Positions 7,855 through 17,180 of a DNA stretch of 47,931 nt are shown here, in pieces. This DNA is from an archaeon. Lineage in GTDB: Archaea; Nanobdellota; Nanobdellia; Pacearchaeales; UBA284. The translations under genes were made by a program, and so were the position numbers. The stretch lies in contig JAUWNL010000004.1 in assembly GCA_030612665.1 (NCBI GenBank), positions 1-47,931 of the forward strand, read 5' to 3'. A model generated the notes under the pieces. That model worked only from the letters and a program-made list of their open reading frames with translations. It was not told where the DNA came from and ran no database searches. The first letter of the stretch is position 1; the number at the start of each line of letters is the position of its first letter.

Positions 7855-8355
7855 CTATGGCCTTATTAGAGGATCTATTATTACTTCGATGCCAGCCTCA
7901 CGAATCAATTTTTCTGCCATCTCAAAATTATATGGCTGATTACGCAATTTTTCTATAAGGGTGTGTTTCTTTTTATCTTCATAAAATTCATCTGGTGTTA
8001 CAAGTGTTGTGATTCCTGCTTCAACTATAGCCTTAGCGCAATTATCACATGGAAACCATTCATTCAAGTAAATTGTGCTTTCATGTAAAGATGTTCCTGT
8101 TTGTGCAGCATGACAAATAGCTTTTATCTCGGCATGAACAGTTGGGCAAATTTCCATACCTTTACCAGAAGGATAACCTTTCCTAAGACATTCATTATGT
8201 TCTATGCCTTTTGTTGGCGGACCATTCCAACCAAAAATATATACTCCATCAGTTGTTTCTATCAATGCTCCTATTGGATGTTTATCACAAACTTTCTTAG
8301 ATAAAGAATGTTGCAATAATTCTCTTATTTTTTCTGATTCATATTCTGGCCTCAT
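7855..8355 (-). CDS. Cytidine/deoxycytidylate deaminase family protein
   Basis: TVHAEIKAICHAA and FPCDNCAKAIVEAGI zinc-binding motifs. Confidence 0.92.
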   Translation of the reverse strand: MRPEYESEKIRELLQHSLSKKVCDKHPIGALIETTDGVYIFGWNGPPTKGIEHNECLRKGYPSGKGMEICPTVHAEIKAICHAAQTGTSLHESTIYLNEWFPCDNCAKAIVEAGITTLVTPDEFYEDKKKHTLIEKLRNQPYNFEMAEKLIREAGIEVIIDPLIRP

Positions 8356-8523
8356 TTTAAAATAATGTAAGAAGTTTGGATTATAAAAAGATTATTGTAA
8401 AACAAAATATTTTTTGAAAGATGATTTTTCAAAAAGACTTTCTTGTTCATTATAATGATTTTTCTATTTTAATATATATTTTAAAAATAATATCCTAAGG
8501 GGATTATGCAATCTTATCTATTT

Positions 8524-8787
8524 TCATTTTTTCTTTTTCATTATACTTTGAACATCCCATTTCCCACTTTTTTTTAATTTCCCGACTACTAACATTTTTG
8601 TTAAAGATATCTTTTTTATACGAAATTCGGAAAATTTTTCTGGTTCTTGTTGTCTGTATCTGAGCCAATTTTTTGTCTTCCTTGGATATTCGCCCTGTTT
8701 CTTAAATTTTTCAATCTGTTTTTTTGTTGGCTTTGTATCTGTTGATTTTGTTTGTATTGTATTTTTAGTCTTTTTTTTCATTTTCAT
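8524..8787 (-). CDS. Small basic hypothetical protein
   Basis: 87-aa ORF overlapping the end of the 8784..9005 ORF. Confidence 0.4.
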   Translation of the reverse strand: MKMKKKTKNTIQTKSTDTKPTKKQIEKFKKQGEYPRKTKNWLRYRQQEPEKFSEFRIKKISLTKMLVVGKLKKSGKWDVQSIMKKKK

Positions 8788-9005
8788 TTTTTTGCATGTT
8801 TAAAAAATTCTATTTGTCTAAATCTTTTCATAACTTTTTTATAAGGACCCTTTTCAACAAGAATTTTTGTCTTTTTTTCATTTAAAAGTCTGAAATCATA
8901 CTTACTTACAGAATATTTTAATTTATTTTTTCCAGCATAATCCTTCCATCTCTTTTGGATTTTCAGTTTATATTGTAAAACCATAACAATAGAAAGAAAA
9001 AGCAA
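8784..9005 (-). CDS. Small basic hypothetical protein (internal MVLQ start possible)
   Basis: 73-aa ORF, coupled with the 8524..8787 ORF. Confidence 0.4.
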   Translation of the reverse strand: MLFLSIVMVLQYKLKIQKRWKDYAGKNKLKYSVSKYDFRLLNEKKTKILVEKGPYKKVMKRFRQIEFFKHAKK

Positions 9006-9039
9006 TTTTTAATCTTTTCTAAACAATTCAATAAGAGTA

Positions 9040-9209
9040 TCCCTGCGGGCGGATTCGAACCGCCAACACCCCGGGTTCTGCGAACACTTGCGAGTGTCCC
9101 GCACGCCCTCGTCTCATCTTTGGACGAGAAAGCACGAGGCTACAGCCGAGTGCTCTACCACTGCTCCCCTCCGTTGGTTTTCCCGACGAAAAGTTTGAGC
9201 TACACAGGG
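9040..9209 (-). tRNA. tRNA-Tyr (GTA) precursor with two candidate introns (D-loop ~9161-9194; anticodon loop ~9076-9139)
   Basis: CCCTGTG/CGCAGGG acceptor, GCTC/GAGC D-stem separated by a ~34-nt insertion, CTCGG-CTGTAG[intron]C-CCGGG anticodon arm, GGCGG-TTCGAAT-CCGCC T-arm; removing both insertions leaves 72 nt. Confidence 0.88.
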
Positions 9210-9285
9210 ATTACAGGGATAAAATAAAGAAGAACAAAGGTTTTAAAAGGTTTTCTTTTTTCTTTTTACTTTCATGGATTAAGAA

Positions 9286-10167
9286 TCAATATCCAAAGAG
9301 TTCTTTGTATTGTTCTGGGATTAAGACTTGAAAATTACTATGGTTTGAATGGAACTTGTTCATTCCCTTTTCAAGAGCTCTATTAAAATCCTTTTGCCCT
9401 ATCTCAGTTATATCTAGTGGAATCCAAGCGTGACCTTCCCAATCTACAACAAATTTTGATATATCGCACAAATCAAATTCTGAATCTTTAACTTTTAATA
9501 GAGAAAATTCGTGTCCATTAACATGAACAGGAGCACAAGGGATTCCTTTTGCTAACAAGCAGGAAGAGTAGAGTATTGAATGGTCTTCGCAATCACCCTC
9601 TTTCTCTTTTAAGGTTTGGTCAGGATGATTAATAATATCTTTCATAATATATCCTATTCCTGGAAAAAATGTTTTTAGAGATAGTAAGATGTATGGATTT
9701 TGACCTGGGTCATATTCATATCTTATGCCCTGAAATTTATAATGTTTCAGGACGTCAAAGACAGATTCAGCAATTTCAAGATTTGATTTTCCCGAGGTAT
9801 CGACATAAGATACAGCTGAAAGCACTTTTTCTGATGTAGGATCTACCATAGCAACATACTCCCATGGTTCAAATGAAAATGCTAAATTTATCTTCTTCCC
9901 ATCTACATCAAAAGAAACACTATCATTATAACAAGGATATTTTTTAATGTTTTTTTCATCAATAGATTGTCCAAGAAATTTATAAGAATTTATGACACTC
10001 TTCTTGTATAGTTCTTCGATTTCAGATAATTTTTTTGTTAAAATTATATATTCTTCCTTGATATTTTTATTTTCTTGAACTTCTTGATTTTGTCCTTGGG
10101 CACTAGCCAACGTGAAAAATGTTGCTCCTGCCATCAATAATTTTACTAAGTTTCCTAAGTTTTTCAT
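9286..10167 (-). CDS. Secreted transglutaminase-like (cysteine protease-fold) protein
   Basis: N-terminal signal peptide; KEGDCEDHSILYSSCLLAKGIPCAPVHVNGHEFSLLKV resembles a transglutaminase-like Cys/His core. Confidence 0.75.
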   Translation of the reverse strand: MKNLGNLVKLLMAGATFFTLASAQGQNQEVQENKNIKEEYIILTKKLSEIEELYKKSVINSYKFLGQSIDEKNIKKYPCYNDSVSFDVDGKKINLAFSFEPWEYVAMVDPTSEKVLSAVSYVDTSGKSNLEIAESVFDVLKHYKFQGIRYEYDPGQNPYILLSLKTFFPGIGYIMKDIINHPDQTLKEKEGDCEDHSILYSSCLLAKGIPCAPVHVNGHEFSLLKVKDSEFDLCDISKFVVDWEGHAWIPLDITEIGQKDFNRALEKGMNKFHSNHSNFQVLIPEQYKELFGY

Positions 10168-10268
10168 GTTATATAGAACAAGAACTTATTTTTATATCTT
10201 TGCATTTGTCGTTCCTATTTAGTGACGATAAGAGAAAGATTTATAAAGTTGTGAAATAATCTTTTTTT

Positions 10269-10751
10269 ATGTTAAAAAACGATAATAGCTCAATGAAAGA
10301 ATTTAGTGGAAAAGATTGGGATGCTTATGTTAATAAGATAATCCATCGAAGAAAAGAGGAAAAGGGGAAATATATGCCACATATTATTGTTTCTAGTCTT
10401 GTGTTGTCAGCATTTGTTTTAGGTATGATATTTGGAAAACCATCAAAACTTGAACGAGAAATAGCAGATTATGGCAAGGCTGCTCAAGAATGTCTTGTTG
10501 AGGGTGATACAACTGAAGCTGTTATAAACATTATAAAAGGAACAAATAAAGCAAGAAGCACTGGAAATTATAATCTTTTCAAACAACATATTTATCCAGA
10601 AATAGAGAAAATCTATAACACTGATTTTTATGATAAAAAGGATGGAAGTGTAATACATGGAAGAATTGAGGTAGACAAACCATCAGGAACAATAAAATAT
10701 CCTTTAGGATATAAACATGAATATTTTCCAAAAGAACATAAAAATAATTAA
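10269..10751 (+). CDS. Hypothetical single-TM protein
   Basis: 160-aa ORF, TM PHIIVSSLVLSAFVLGMIFG; TATA element AAAGATTTATAAA upstream. Confidence 0.6.
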   Translation: MLKNDNSSMKEFSGKDWDAYVNKIIHRRKEEKGKYMPHIIVSSLVLSAFVLGMIFGKPSKLEREIADYGKAAQECLVEGDTTEAVINIIKGTNKARSTGNYNLFKQHIYPEIEKIYNTDFYDKKDGSVIHGRIEVDKPSGTIKYPLGYKHEYFPKEHKNN

Positions 10752-12043
10752 GGCGTCAGCCTATCTCTATCTCTTGGAAACATACAAGCTTCTCTAATGT
10801 TTTCTAGGCCTAGAAGAGCCATTGTAAATCTCTCGAGACCTATGCTCCATCCACTATGGAATGGTGCTCCATATCTAAAGGCATTTATATAATGTTTAAA
10901 ATGCTCGGGATTGAGACCTTTTTCTCTGAGATTTTTTATGAGAATATCTGCTTTATGGATTCTCTGACCTCCACTTGATATTTCCATGCCTCCTAAAAGA
11001 GCATCAAAACCTCCACTAATTCCTTTTTTCTGGTCTTTTGGCCAGATGTAGAAAGGTTTTGCCTTGCTAGGATAAGAATGAATTATAATGAGTGTGTCAG
11101 GGAAAAGCTCGCAAAGTTTCTTTTCATGAACTGAATCAAATTCCTCATTTTCTTGGACTGACATGTGAATTTTCTTTAGCATCTTGGCTGTTTCATCATA
11201 TGAAAGGTATTTTACTTTTGGAACCATGATTTTTTTATTAAGAACATTGAGTTCTTCTTTACAATTCTCAATTACATTCTTGACAATATACTGAATAACA
11301 CTTTCAAGATACTTTAGAACTTGAATATCGTCGATAAAAGCAACTTCAATATCCATTTGTCTTGATTCATTTAAATGACGTGGGGTATTATGTTTCTCTG
11401 CTCTCCAAACTGGAACAATACATGTGACTTTTTCTAAGGCTATAGCTGCAAGTTGTTTGTAAAGTTGTGGACTTTGGGCAAGATATGCATCTCTCTCAAA
11501 ATATTTTACTGCGAATAATTCTGTTCCCCCTTCACTTGCTGATGCAATTATGCAAGGAGGTTGAATTTCTATGAAATCTTGTTTTGCAAAGAACTCCCGG
11601 AATGAACGCATAATCTCATTTTGGATTATGAAAATTGCTTTGACTTTTGGTTTTCTTAAGTCAATGCTTCGATTGTCAAGTCTTTTTGAAATGTCTGTAG
11701 TGATTGTTTTATCTTTTTCTGTAACAAGAATTGGCAATTGTTCTGCCTTGTTTATAATCTCTATGTTTGTAACTTCAACCTCAAGTTCTTTTTGTGTGAC
11801 TTCTGGACTTTTGACTATTGCTTTTTTTGCTTTTCCAGTTATTGAGATTACTGATTCAATTGTTAGTTCTGAGAATTTCTTGAATAATTTTTTGTCTTTG
11901 ATAATGCATTGAATAATTCCACTTATATCTCTCAAGAGAAGGAATTTTATTTTTGCCAAGTCTCTTAGATCATGAGTCCAACCTTGTAGAAAAACCTGGC
12001 CTTTTTTAATGTCTTTTATGTAAGTTCTTTTTTCTTTTTTCAT
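10748..12043 (-). CDS. aspS: Aspartyl-tRNA synthetase (archaeal type)
   Basis: OB-fold anticodon-binding N-terminus and class II motif 3 [34 protein letters not shown]. Confidence 0.96.
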   Translation of the reverse strand: MKKEKRTYIKDIKKGQVFLQGWTHDLRDLAKIKFLLLRDISGIIQCIIKDKKLFKKFSELTIESVISITGKAKKAIVKSPEVTQKELEVEVTNIEIINKAEQLPILVTEKDKTITTDISKRLDNRSIDLRKPKVKAIFIIQNEIMRSFREFFAKQDFIEIQPPCIIASASEGGTELFAVKYFERDAYLAQSPQLYKQLAAIALEKVTCIVPVWRAEKHNTPRHLNESRQMDIEVAFIDDIQVLKYLESVIQYIVKNVIENCKEELNVLNKKIMVPKVKYLSYDETAKMLKKIHMSVQENEEFDSVHEKKLCELFPDTLIIIHSYPSKAKPFYIWPKDQKKGISGGFDALLGGMEISSGGQRIHKADILIKNLREKGLNPEHFKHYINAFRYGAPFHSGWSIGLERFTMALLGLENIREACMFPRDRDRLTP

Positions 12044-12044
12044 C

Positions 12045-12464
12045 TTATTCTACTCCTACCCTCTTAACTAATAAAATAAGGAGAATGACAATTGTGACAA
12101 TAACTGCTAAAAAATATTCTCCTGCTCCTATAGCAAAACCAATTGCTGTTAAAGCCCAAATAGTTGCAGCACTTGTTAATCCATAAATCAATTTTCCTTG
12201 TTTTTGCTTCCAGATTATAGCTGCTCCTATAAAACCTATTCCTGCAGCTAATCCCTGAGCAACTCTTGATAAATTTGTATCACTAAAAACACTAGTACCT
12301 ACAATTGTAAATAAACATGCAGAAATACAGATTAACATTAACGTCCTTGAGGCTAATCCAAAATGTTTTTTTCTTCTTTCAAGACCAATTAAAAAACCAA
12401 TAACTGCTGCAAGAATTATCTTTATTAAAATCTCAACCTCCTTTGGACCTAAATTAAATATCAT
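12045..12464 (-). CDS. MgtC/SapB family membrane protein
   Basis: AAVIGFLIGLERRKKHFGLASRTLMLICISACLFTIVGT. Confidence 0.88.
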   Translation of the reverse strand: MIFNLGPKEVEILIKIILAAVIGFLIGLERRKKHFGLASRTLMLICISACLFTIVGTSVFSDTNLSRVAQGLAAGIGFIGAAIIWKQKQGKLIYGLTSAATIWALTAIGFAIGAGEYFLAVIVTIVILLILLVKRVGVE

Positions 12465-12580
12465 CTTGTCTTTTTTTATCTTTTTTATATTTTTTATATA
12501 AATCTAAACAATCTTATGTTTTTAAATATTTTTTTTATCTATTTTATTAGATATTTTTTATAATGTTTCATTTGATGAAA

Positions 12581-13480
12581 TTAATGCCTTTTTAAGATTA
12601 TTATTTTATCAAAAAATCCCTTGTATGTTTCAAATCTTTTTATTGTAACTTTAAATTCTTTTTGTTTTGCAATTCTCTTCGTTGAAAGGTTTTTTGAGAG
12701 AAGAGGCATCTTTTTTGCAACTCTATTAGGATATATTTGTGCAGAATAGGCGTAATAAAAAATTATTCCTTTTGGTGAAAGTTTTTTTCTTAGATTCAGA
12801 AGAATTTCTCTAAAAAAAGTCATTATTGGGTCTCTAGCATTTTCTCTTTCAAATTTGACTGTAAAATAATTTGGAACATTTGACAAATTGAGAATATTAA
12901 ATTTTTCATTAATTAATCTTTTATTCGTATAGATATCTTTGACATTTCCTTGAACAAATTTAAATTTTATATTTTTTAATATATGCCTTAATTTTAGATA
13001 AGTTCTTTCATTTTTTAAATAAAGATTTATTTTTTTAATGTCTAATCTAACATCCTCCCTCTGTCTAAAATATTCGGATTTTACTAATTTTTTACCTTTA
13101 AAATTACATTTTTTATAAAGAGAATTAAAGAATGCGATGGTCTTTTTATCTAAATTTTTTTGTATTTTCCTATAGAGGCCATAATCCAAACTAGCGCTTG
13201 TATAGTTTTTTCCAAAGAATTTTAAAAATTCTTTGTAGTTAAGCTCTTTGATAGCTGCAATTTTAATCCTGGTGATAAATTCTGATCTTTTATTTAAATC
13301 AAAGCCCACAACCTCTTTCGCACCAAAAAAGTATGCATTCAAAACTTGATCACCTGACCCACAGATTGTTAGGATTTTTTTATTATTTATTTTTAATATT
13401 GAATAATAAGAACTTACTCCTTCTGTAGCGTAAATATACATGGGAGCTTCTTCAGACATTTCAATTTCTCTTTTTGCCAT
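12581..13480 (-). CDS. DUF3419-like (BtaA-like) putative SAM-dependent transferase
   Basis: MYIYATEGVSSYYSILKINNKKILTICGSGDQVLNAYFFGAKEVVGFDLN. Confidence 0.7.
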   Translation of the reverse strand: MAKREIEMSEEAPMYIYATEGVSSYYSILKINNKKILTICGSGDQVLNAYFFGAKEVVGFDLNKRSEFITRIKIAAIKELNYKEFLKFFGKNYTSASLDYGLYRKIQKNLDKKTIAFFNSLYKKCNFKGKKLVKSEYFRQREDVRLDIKKINLYLKNERTYLKLRHILKNIKFKFVQGNVKDIYTNKRLINEKFNILNLSNVPNYFTVKFERENARDPIMTFFREILLNLRKKLSPKGIIFYYAYSAQIYPNRVAKKMPLLSKNLSTKRIAKQKEFKVTIKRFETYKGFFDKIIILKRH

Positions 13481-13481
13481 T

Positions 13482-14921
13482 TTAAATATATTTTTTAATT
13501 ATCTTTGAGACTTTAACAGCATCAATCTTTCCTTTATATTTTTTCATAATGAGCCCCATGTAAGCATTAATGCTGAGAGCTGGCTTGTTTTTAATAAGCT
13601 TTTTGATTTCATCATCAAGCTTTGAAACATCAGTTACTTCCTCTTTTGTGACTTCTTTGATAGTTTTTCCTCTGGCTAGGCCTTCTATTGCCTTCTTTAC
13701 TCTTGACTCTTCAAGTTTTCCCTTACTTAGATAATCACAAATTGTTTCAAGAACATCGAGAGATAATTTTTCATAAACTTTATCAATTTCAATTTTTTCA
13801 TGACTTGCAATTTCTTTTGGCCAGATTGCAAGCATCTTAGCAATGAAACCAGGTTTGTTGTAGATGTTTATGAGAATTTTATATTCATCAAGCTTGTTTT
13901 CTTTAAGCAATGCTTGTGCAAGCTCACTATGCATTTTTTCTTCAAGCTCAGCTTTAATTTCATGTTTAAGTCTTGGAAGAGTCTTTTTTATATTATCAAT
14001 CATGTCTTTTGAAATCTTGATTAGGGGGATATCTGTTTCAGGATACATACGCGCAGCTCCTGGCAATGGCCTCAAGAAAGTTGTTGTGCCATCAATCTCA
14101 GCGCGTCTGACTTCAGGCAATGCCTTTTTCTTTTTTTCTTTTTTTAATTCTAGTTGCCGTATGATTTCAGTTTCAATAGTTTTTGAGATAAGGGTAGGAT
14201 CTTGAACTCCCTTAATCTCTATTCTAGGACCATCTTTAATTGACATGTTAACATCCTGCCTGATTGTTCCAAGGCCTCGCTTAACTTTACAGCTTCGAAG
14301 AATTTCCCCAATCTTTAAGGCTACTTGCTTTGCTTCTTCTGGACTTGATATATCTGGACTTGTTGCTATTTCAACAAGTGGAATTCCAAGCCTATCAAGA
14401 CGAAATATTTTTTGATGTTCTGTTTGTTTGATTATTCTTGCTGCATCCTCCTCAAGACAGATATTTTGGATTCCTATTTTTTTCCCAGAATCTGTTTCTA
14501 TATAGCCGTCTGTTGCAAGAAGTAAAGTTCTTTGAAATCCTGAGGTGTTTGAGCCATCAACAACAGTTTTGCGCATGACCTGGGTTGTTGTGATGGGGGT
14601 TGCATTGAGAAGTAAGGAAATTTGTAAGGCAATTCTGAGTGCTTCTTGGTTAATAAGATGTGGAGGTTCTTCATCCAATTCAACAAGACAAGTTGAATCA
14701 GAATAAGCTTGATAAACAAATTCTTTTTTCTTTGATTGTTCATAAGCTGCAGCAACGTCTATTTTTCCAGTTTCACCAGCAAGAGCATAAAGTCTTCTTC
14801 TGACTTCAATATCTGGATTTTCTTTTCTCAAGATGCTTGGACATTTACAGAAAAGCTTGTGGGTCTCAAGCTGTTGATGAATTTCAATTCCTGACTTAAG
14901 ACCTATCTTTTTATAATCCAT
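13482..14921 (-). CDS. gatE: Glutamyl-tRNA(Gln) amidotransferase subunit E-like protein lacking the GAD insertion domain
   Basis: IEIHQQLETHKLFCKCPSILRKENPDIEVRRRLYALAGETGKIDVAAAYEQ and CLVELDEEPPH are GatE-like; QLELKKEKKKKALPEVRRAEIDGTTTFLRPLPGAARMYPETDIP runs on without the usual insertion. Confidence 0.9.
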   Translation of the reverse strand: MDYKKIGLKSGIEIHQQLETHKLFCKCPSILRKENPDIEVRRRLYALAGETGKIDVAAAYEQSKKKEFVYQAYSDSTCLVELDEEPPHLINQEALRIALQISLLLNATPITTTQVMRKTVVDGSNTSGFQRTLLLATDGYIETDSGKKIGIQNICLEEDAARIIKQTEHQKIFRLDRLGIPLVEIATSPDISSPEEAKQVALKIGEILRSCKVKRGLGTIRQDVNMSIKDGPRIEIKGVQDPTLISKTIETEIIRQLELKKEKKKKALPEVRRAEIDGTTTFLRPLPGAARMYPETDIPLIKISKDMIDNIKKTLPRLKHEIKAELEEKMHSELAQALLKENKLDEYKILINIYNKPGFIAKMLAIWPKEIASHEKIEIDKVYEKLSLDVLETICDYLSKGKLEESRVKKAIEGLARGKTIKEVTKEEVTDVSKLDDEIKKLIKNKPALSINAYMGLIMKKYKGKIDAVKVSKIIKKYI

Positions 14922-14953
14922 GATAGAATTAAAGTGATGTGGCTTATAAATTT

Positions 14954-15883
14954 TTATTTTTTGGCAGTCTGGACGCGTATTAATTTTTTGGACACTTTCT
15001 TTCCCAAATCTATTTCATCTGCTGTTCTTTCAGCATCATCAACTATAATTTGATCTAGGAATTTTCTAGTTTTGGATCCATTTCTATAGTCTGGAGGACC
15101 AATTTCATCGAATCTGCCTTCCTTCTTTAATTCAGGTGCTTCTTTAAAAAATTCTTCATTACTAGGTTTGATTATCCCATATCTTTTCCCGCCCATTTTC
15201 CGAACTGTGGTGCTGCAAGGAACATCACTTTGACCATCTCCAATGTGGTTTATATTCTTCTTGGTTATTCTTCTTAAATGATGGGGGACATAAGCATTTT
15301 CATTAAATTCTGGGCCTTTATTTATTTGATAAAGATATTTTGTTTTTTCAGTATAACTCATTTTATGGATTGCTAAGCTAATACCTTTTTCATTCTCAAT
15401 AAATTCTGTTGCAAAAAGTCCTGTAAGATATTCAGCTATCTTACTGCCAGCAATCATCTCCCTTATAGCACAACTTATCACATAGAATTCTAAGCCAATA
15501 TTATATTCCTTCCATCTTTTATTATTTTTTACTAATTCTTTTGATTCTTTGAAAAATTCTAACACTCCTGGATGAAATTCAATTTTACTGCCCAATTCCC
15601 CCAATTTGTCGAGAGTTAACCCAGGAAAGATTCCTCTCTGTACAAAGTCAACTAAAACATCTGCGTAAGTAGTTTCATAACACAAAGTCTGTCTTGGGCC
15701 AAAAATTCCTACTTGTGGTCTTTCTTCTAATTTTTTGATTCTTCTTTTATATTCTTTGTTTGTAGTGCCCCAAAATTTTCTTGGAACATAATTATAAAAT
15801 TCGAAAATAGGTGTCTGAGAATAATCTTTAGTTAATGTCAAATCAAAGTCAAAAACAAGAGCAATATTATTAGTTCTAGCCAT
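14954..15883 (-). CDS. HAD-superfamily hydrolase
   Basis: IALVFDFDLTLTKDYS motif I; NHIGDGQSDVPC motif IV-like. Confidence 0.85.
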   Translation of the reverse strand: MARTNNIALVFDFDLTLTKDYSQTPIFEFYNYVPRKFWGTTNKEYKRRIKKLEERPQVGIFGPRQTLCYETTYADVLVDFVQRGIFPGLTLDKLGELGSKIEFHPGVLEFFKESKELVKNNKRWKEYNIGLEFYVISCAIREMIAGSKIAEYLTGLFATEFIENEKGISLAIHKMSYTEKTKYLYQINKGPEFNENAYVPHHLRRITKKNINHIGDGQSDVPCSTTVRKMGGKRYGIIKPSNEEFFKEAPELKKEGRFDEIGPPDYRNGSKTRKFLDQIIVDDAERTADEIDLGKKVSKKLIRVQTAKK

Positions 15884-15942
15884 AAAAAAACAAGCTGACT
15901 TGGTTTTAAAATGATTCTTGCAATAAGAAATATATAATAAAA

Positions 15943-16015
15943 TGCTCCCACCGGGAGTTGAACCCGGGTCTGGGCCTCGAGAGGGCCCGATGCTTGGCCA
16001 CTACACCATGGGAGC
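15943..16015 (-). tRNA. tRNA-Glu (CTC)
   Basis: GCTCCCA...GGGCC-CTCTCGA-GGCCC...TGGGAGC-A. Confidence 0.95.
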
Positions 16016-16075
16016 TTAGATTAAGTAAATAAAAAAAAGAAAAATTCTTTATAAAGTTGTTTATTTGTCTTCTTA

Positions 16076-16324
16076 TTATATCTTGTAGACTTTGTTACCC
16101 TTGTGAACACTTTCTGGAACAATGAGCCCTACCTCATCTCCTTTCTTAGCTTTCTCAATATCTTTTCTATCAATTTGCAAACTGTCCACAGTGACTTCAA
16201 TTTCCTTTTCGCCGCCCTTTATCTTGATCTTATCTCCTTTCTTAAGAGGAGCTGTAAGTTTGATTGAAGCAGCTTTTACATTCTTAAAGTAGTTTGTAAC
16301 TTCTCCGATTTCTTTTTCTGCCAT
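16076..16324 (-). CDS. Translation elongation factor domain 2-like beta-barrel protein
   Basis: 82 aa: IKLTAPLKKGDKIKIKGG...DSLQIDRKDIEKAKKGDEVGLIVPESVHKGNKVYKI. Confidence 0.8.
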   Translation of the reverse strand: MAEKEIGEVTNYFKNVKAASIKLTAPLKKGDKIKIKGGEKEIEVTVDSLQIDRKDIEKAKKGDEVGLIVPESVHKGNKVYKI

Positions 16325-16365
16325 ATTTTACTATATATTATGTCATATTTAAAACTTATTGAAAA

Positions 16366-16438
16366 TAGCCCTGCCAGGATTCGAACCCGGGTCACAAGGT
16401 CCAGGGCCTTGGATGCTTGACCACTACACTACAGGGCT
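16366..16438 (-). tRNA. tRNA-Gln (CTG) with C at position 33
   Basis: AGCCCTG...CAAGG-CCCTGGA-CCTTG...CAGGGCT-A; loop bases give anticodon CTG preceded by C33. Confidence 0.9.
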
Positions 16439-16485
16439 ATGGATATACTATAAAAGTTTGATTTAAAAACATTATTTTTTATAGA

Positions 16486-16974
16486 TTATAAGATGTAGCC
16501 ACCAATATGATGAATAGAAACATCTAGTTCATAGGTTTCGAGTTTCTTCTTAATTTTTTCTATTTTTTTCTTAAATTTAGAATCTCCATAAGAAATAGCT
16601 ACTCTACCTTTTGCTTTATTTAAATCACTAGAATAAGGATTTAAAGTTATTGTAAAACCTTCTTTTGTATAGGGTTTTTTAGCTATATTCCATGTAATGT
16701 TTTCAAAAAGAATTCTCTTATGTTCATATAGTTCCAGTATTTTTTCTTTTTTTATGTTATAAAATGTTTGTTTTATTACTTTTTGTTCTGGTTCTAGATT
16801 AAAATGTTTCTGAAAATATTTTTTTATGCATTTGTTAATTTCATCTGCAAAAATTTTAACTTCTATTGAATTAGCTTTTCCTAATTCAGTTAAGATTTTT
16901 TCCAAATCTTTTTTAGGCATCTGGCTTATTTGTTGCAGAGTCATTTCTATAGCCATAATATAAATAGAGGACAA
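16486..16974 (-). CDS. Hypothetical protein
   Basis: 162-aa ORF, tightly packed in intergenic context. Confidence 0.6.
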   Translation of the reverse strand: MSSIYIMAIEMTLQQISQMPKKDLEKILTELGKANSIEVKIFADEINKCIKKYFQKHFNLEPEQKVIKQTFYNIKKEKILELYEHKRILFENITWNIAKKPYTKEGFTITLNPYSSDLNKAKGRVAISYGDSKFKKKIEKIKKKLETYELDVSIHHIGGYIL

Positions 16975-17054
16975 GATTATATAAAATTACCCCATACAAT
17001 CTCAACTAATTGCAGCAAAAAACTTAAATATTCTATAATCTAAAAAAGGTTTAT

Positions 17055-17127
<73 letters not shown>

Positions 17128-17180
17128 TTTTGTCATTTTAGCACATAAATTTTTATATATTATTCTTTAGTAAATTTTTT

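Noticed and set aside
7784-7856. Long T-rich tract after the zinc-ribbon gene
   Set aside because: Probably a simple poly-T transcription termination region; not distinctive.
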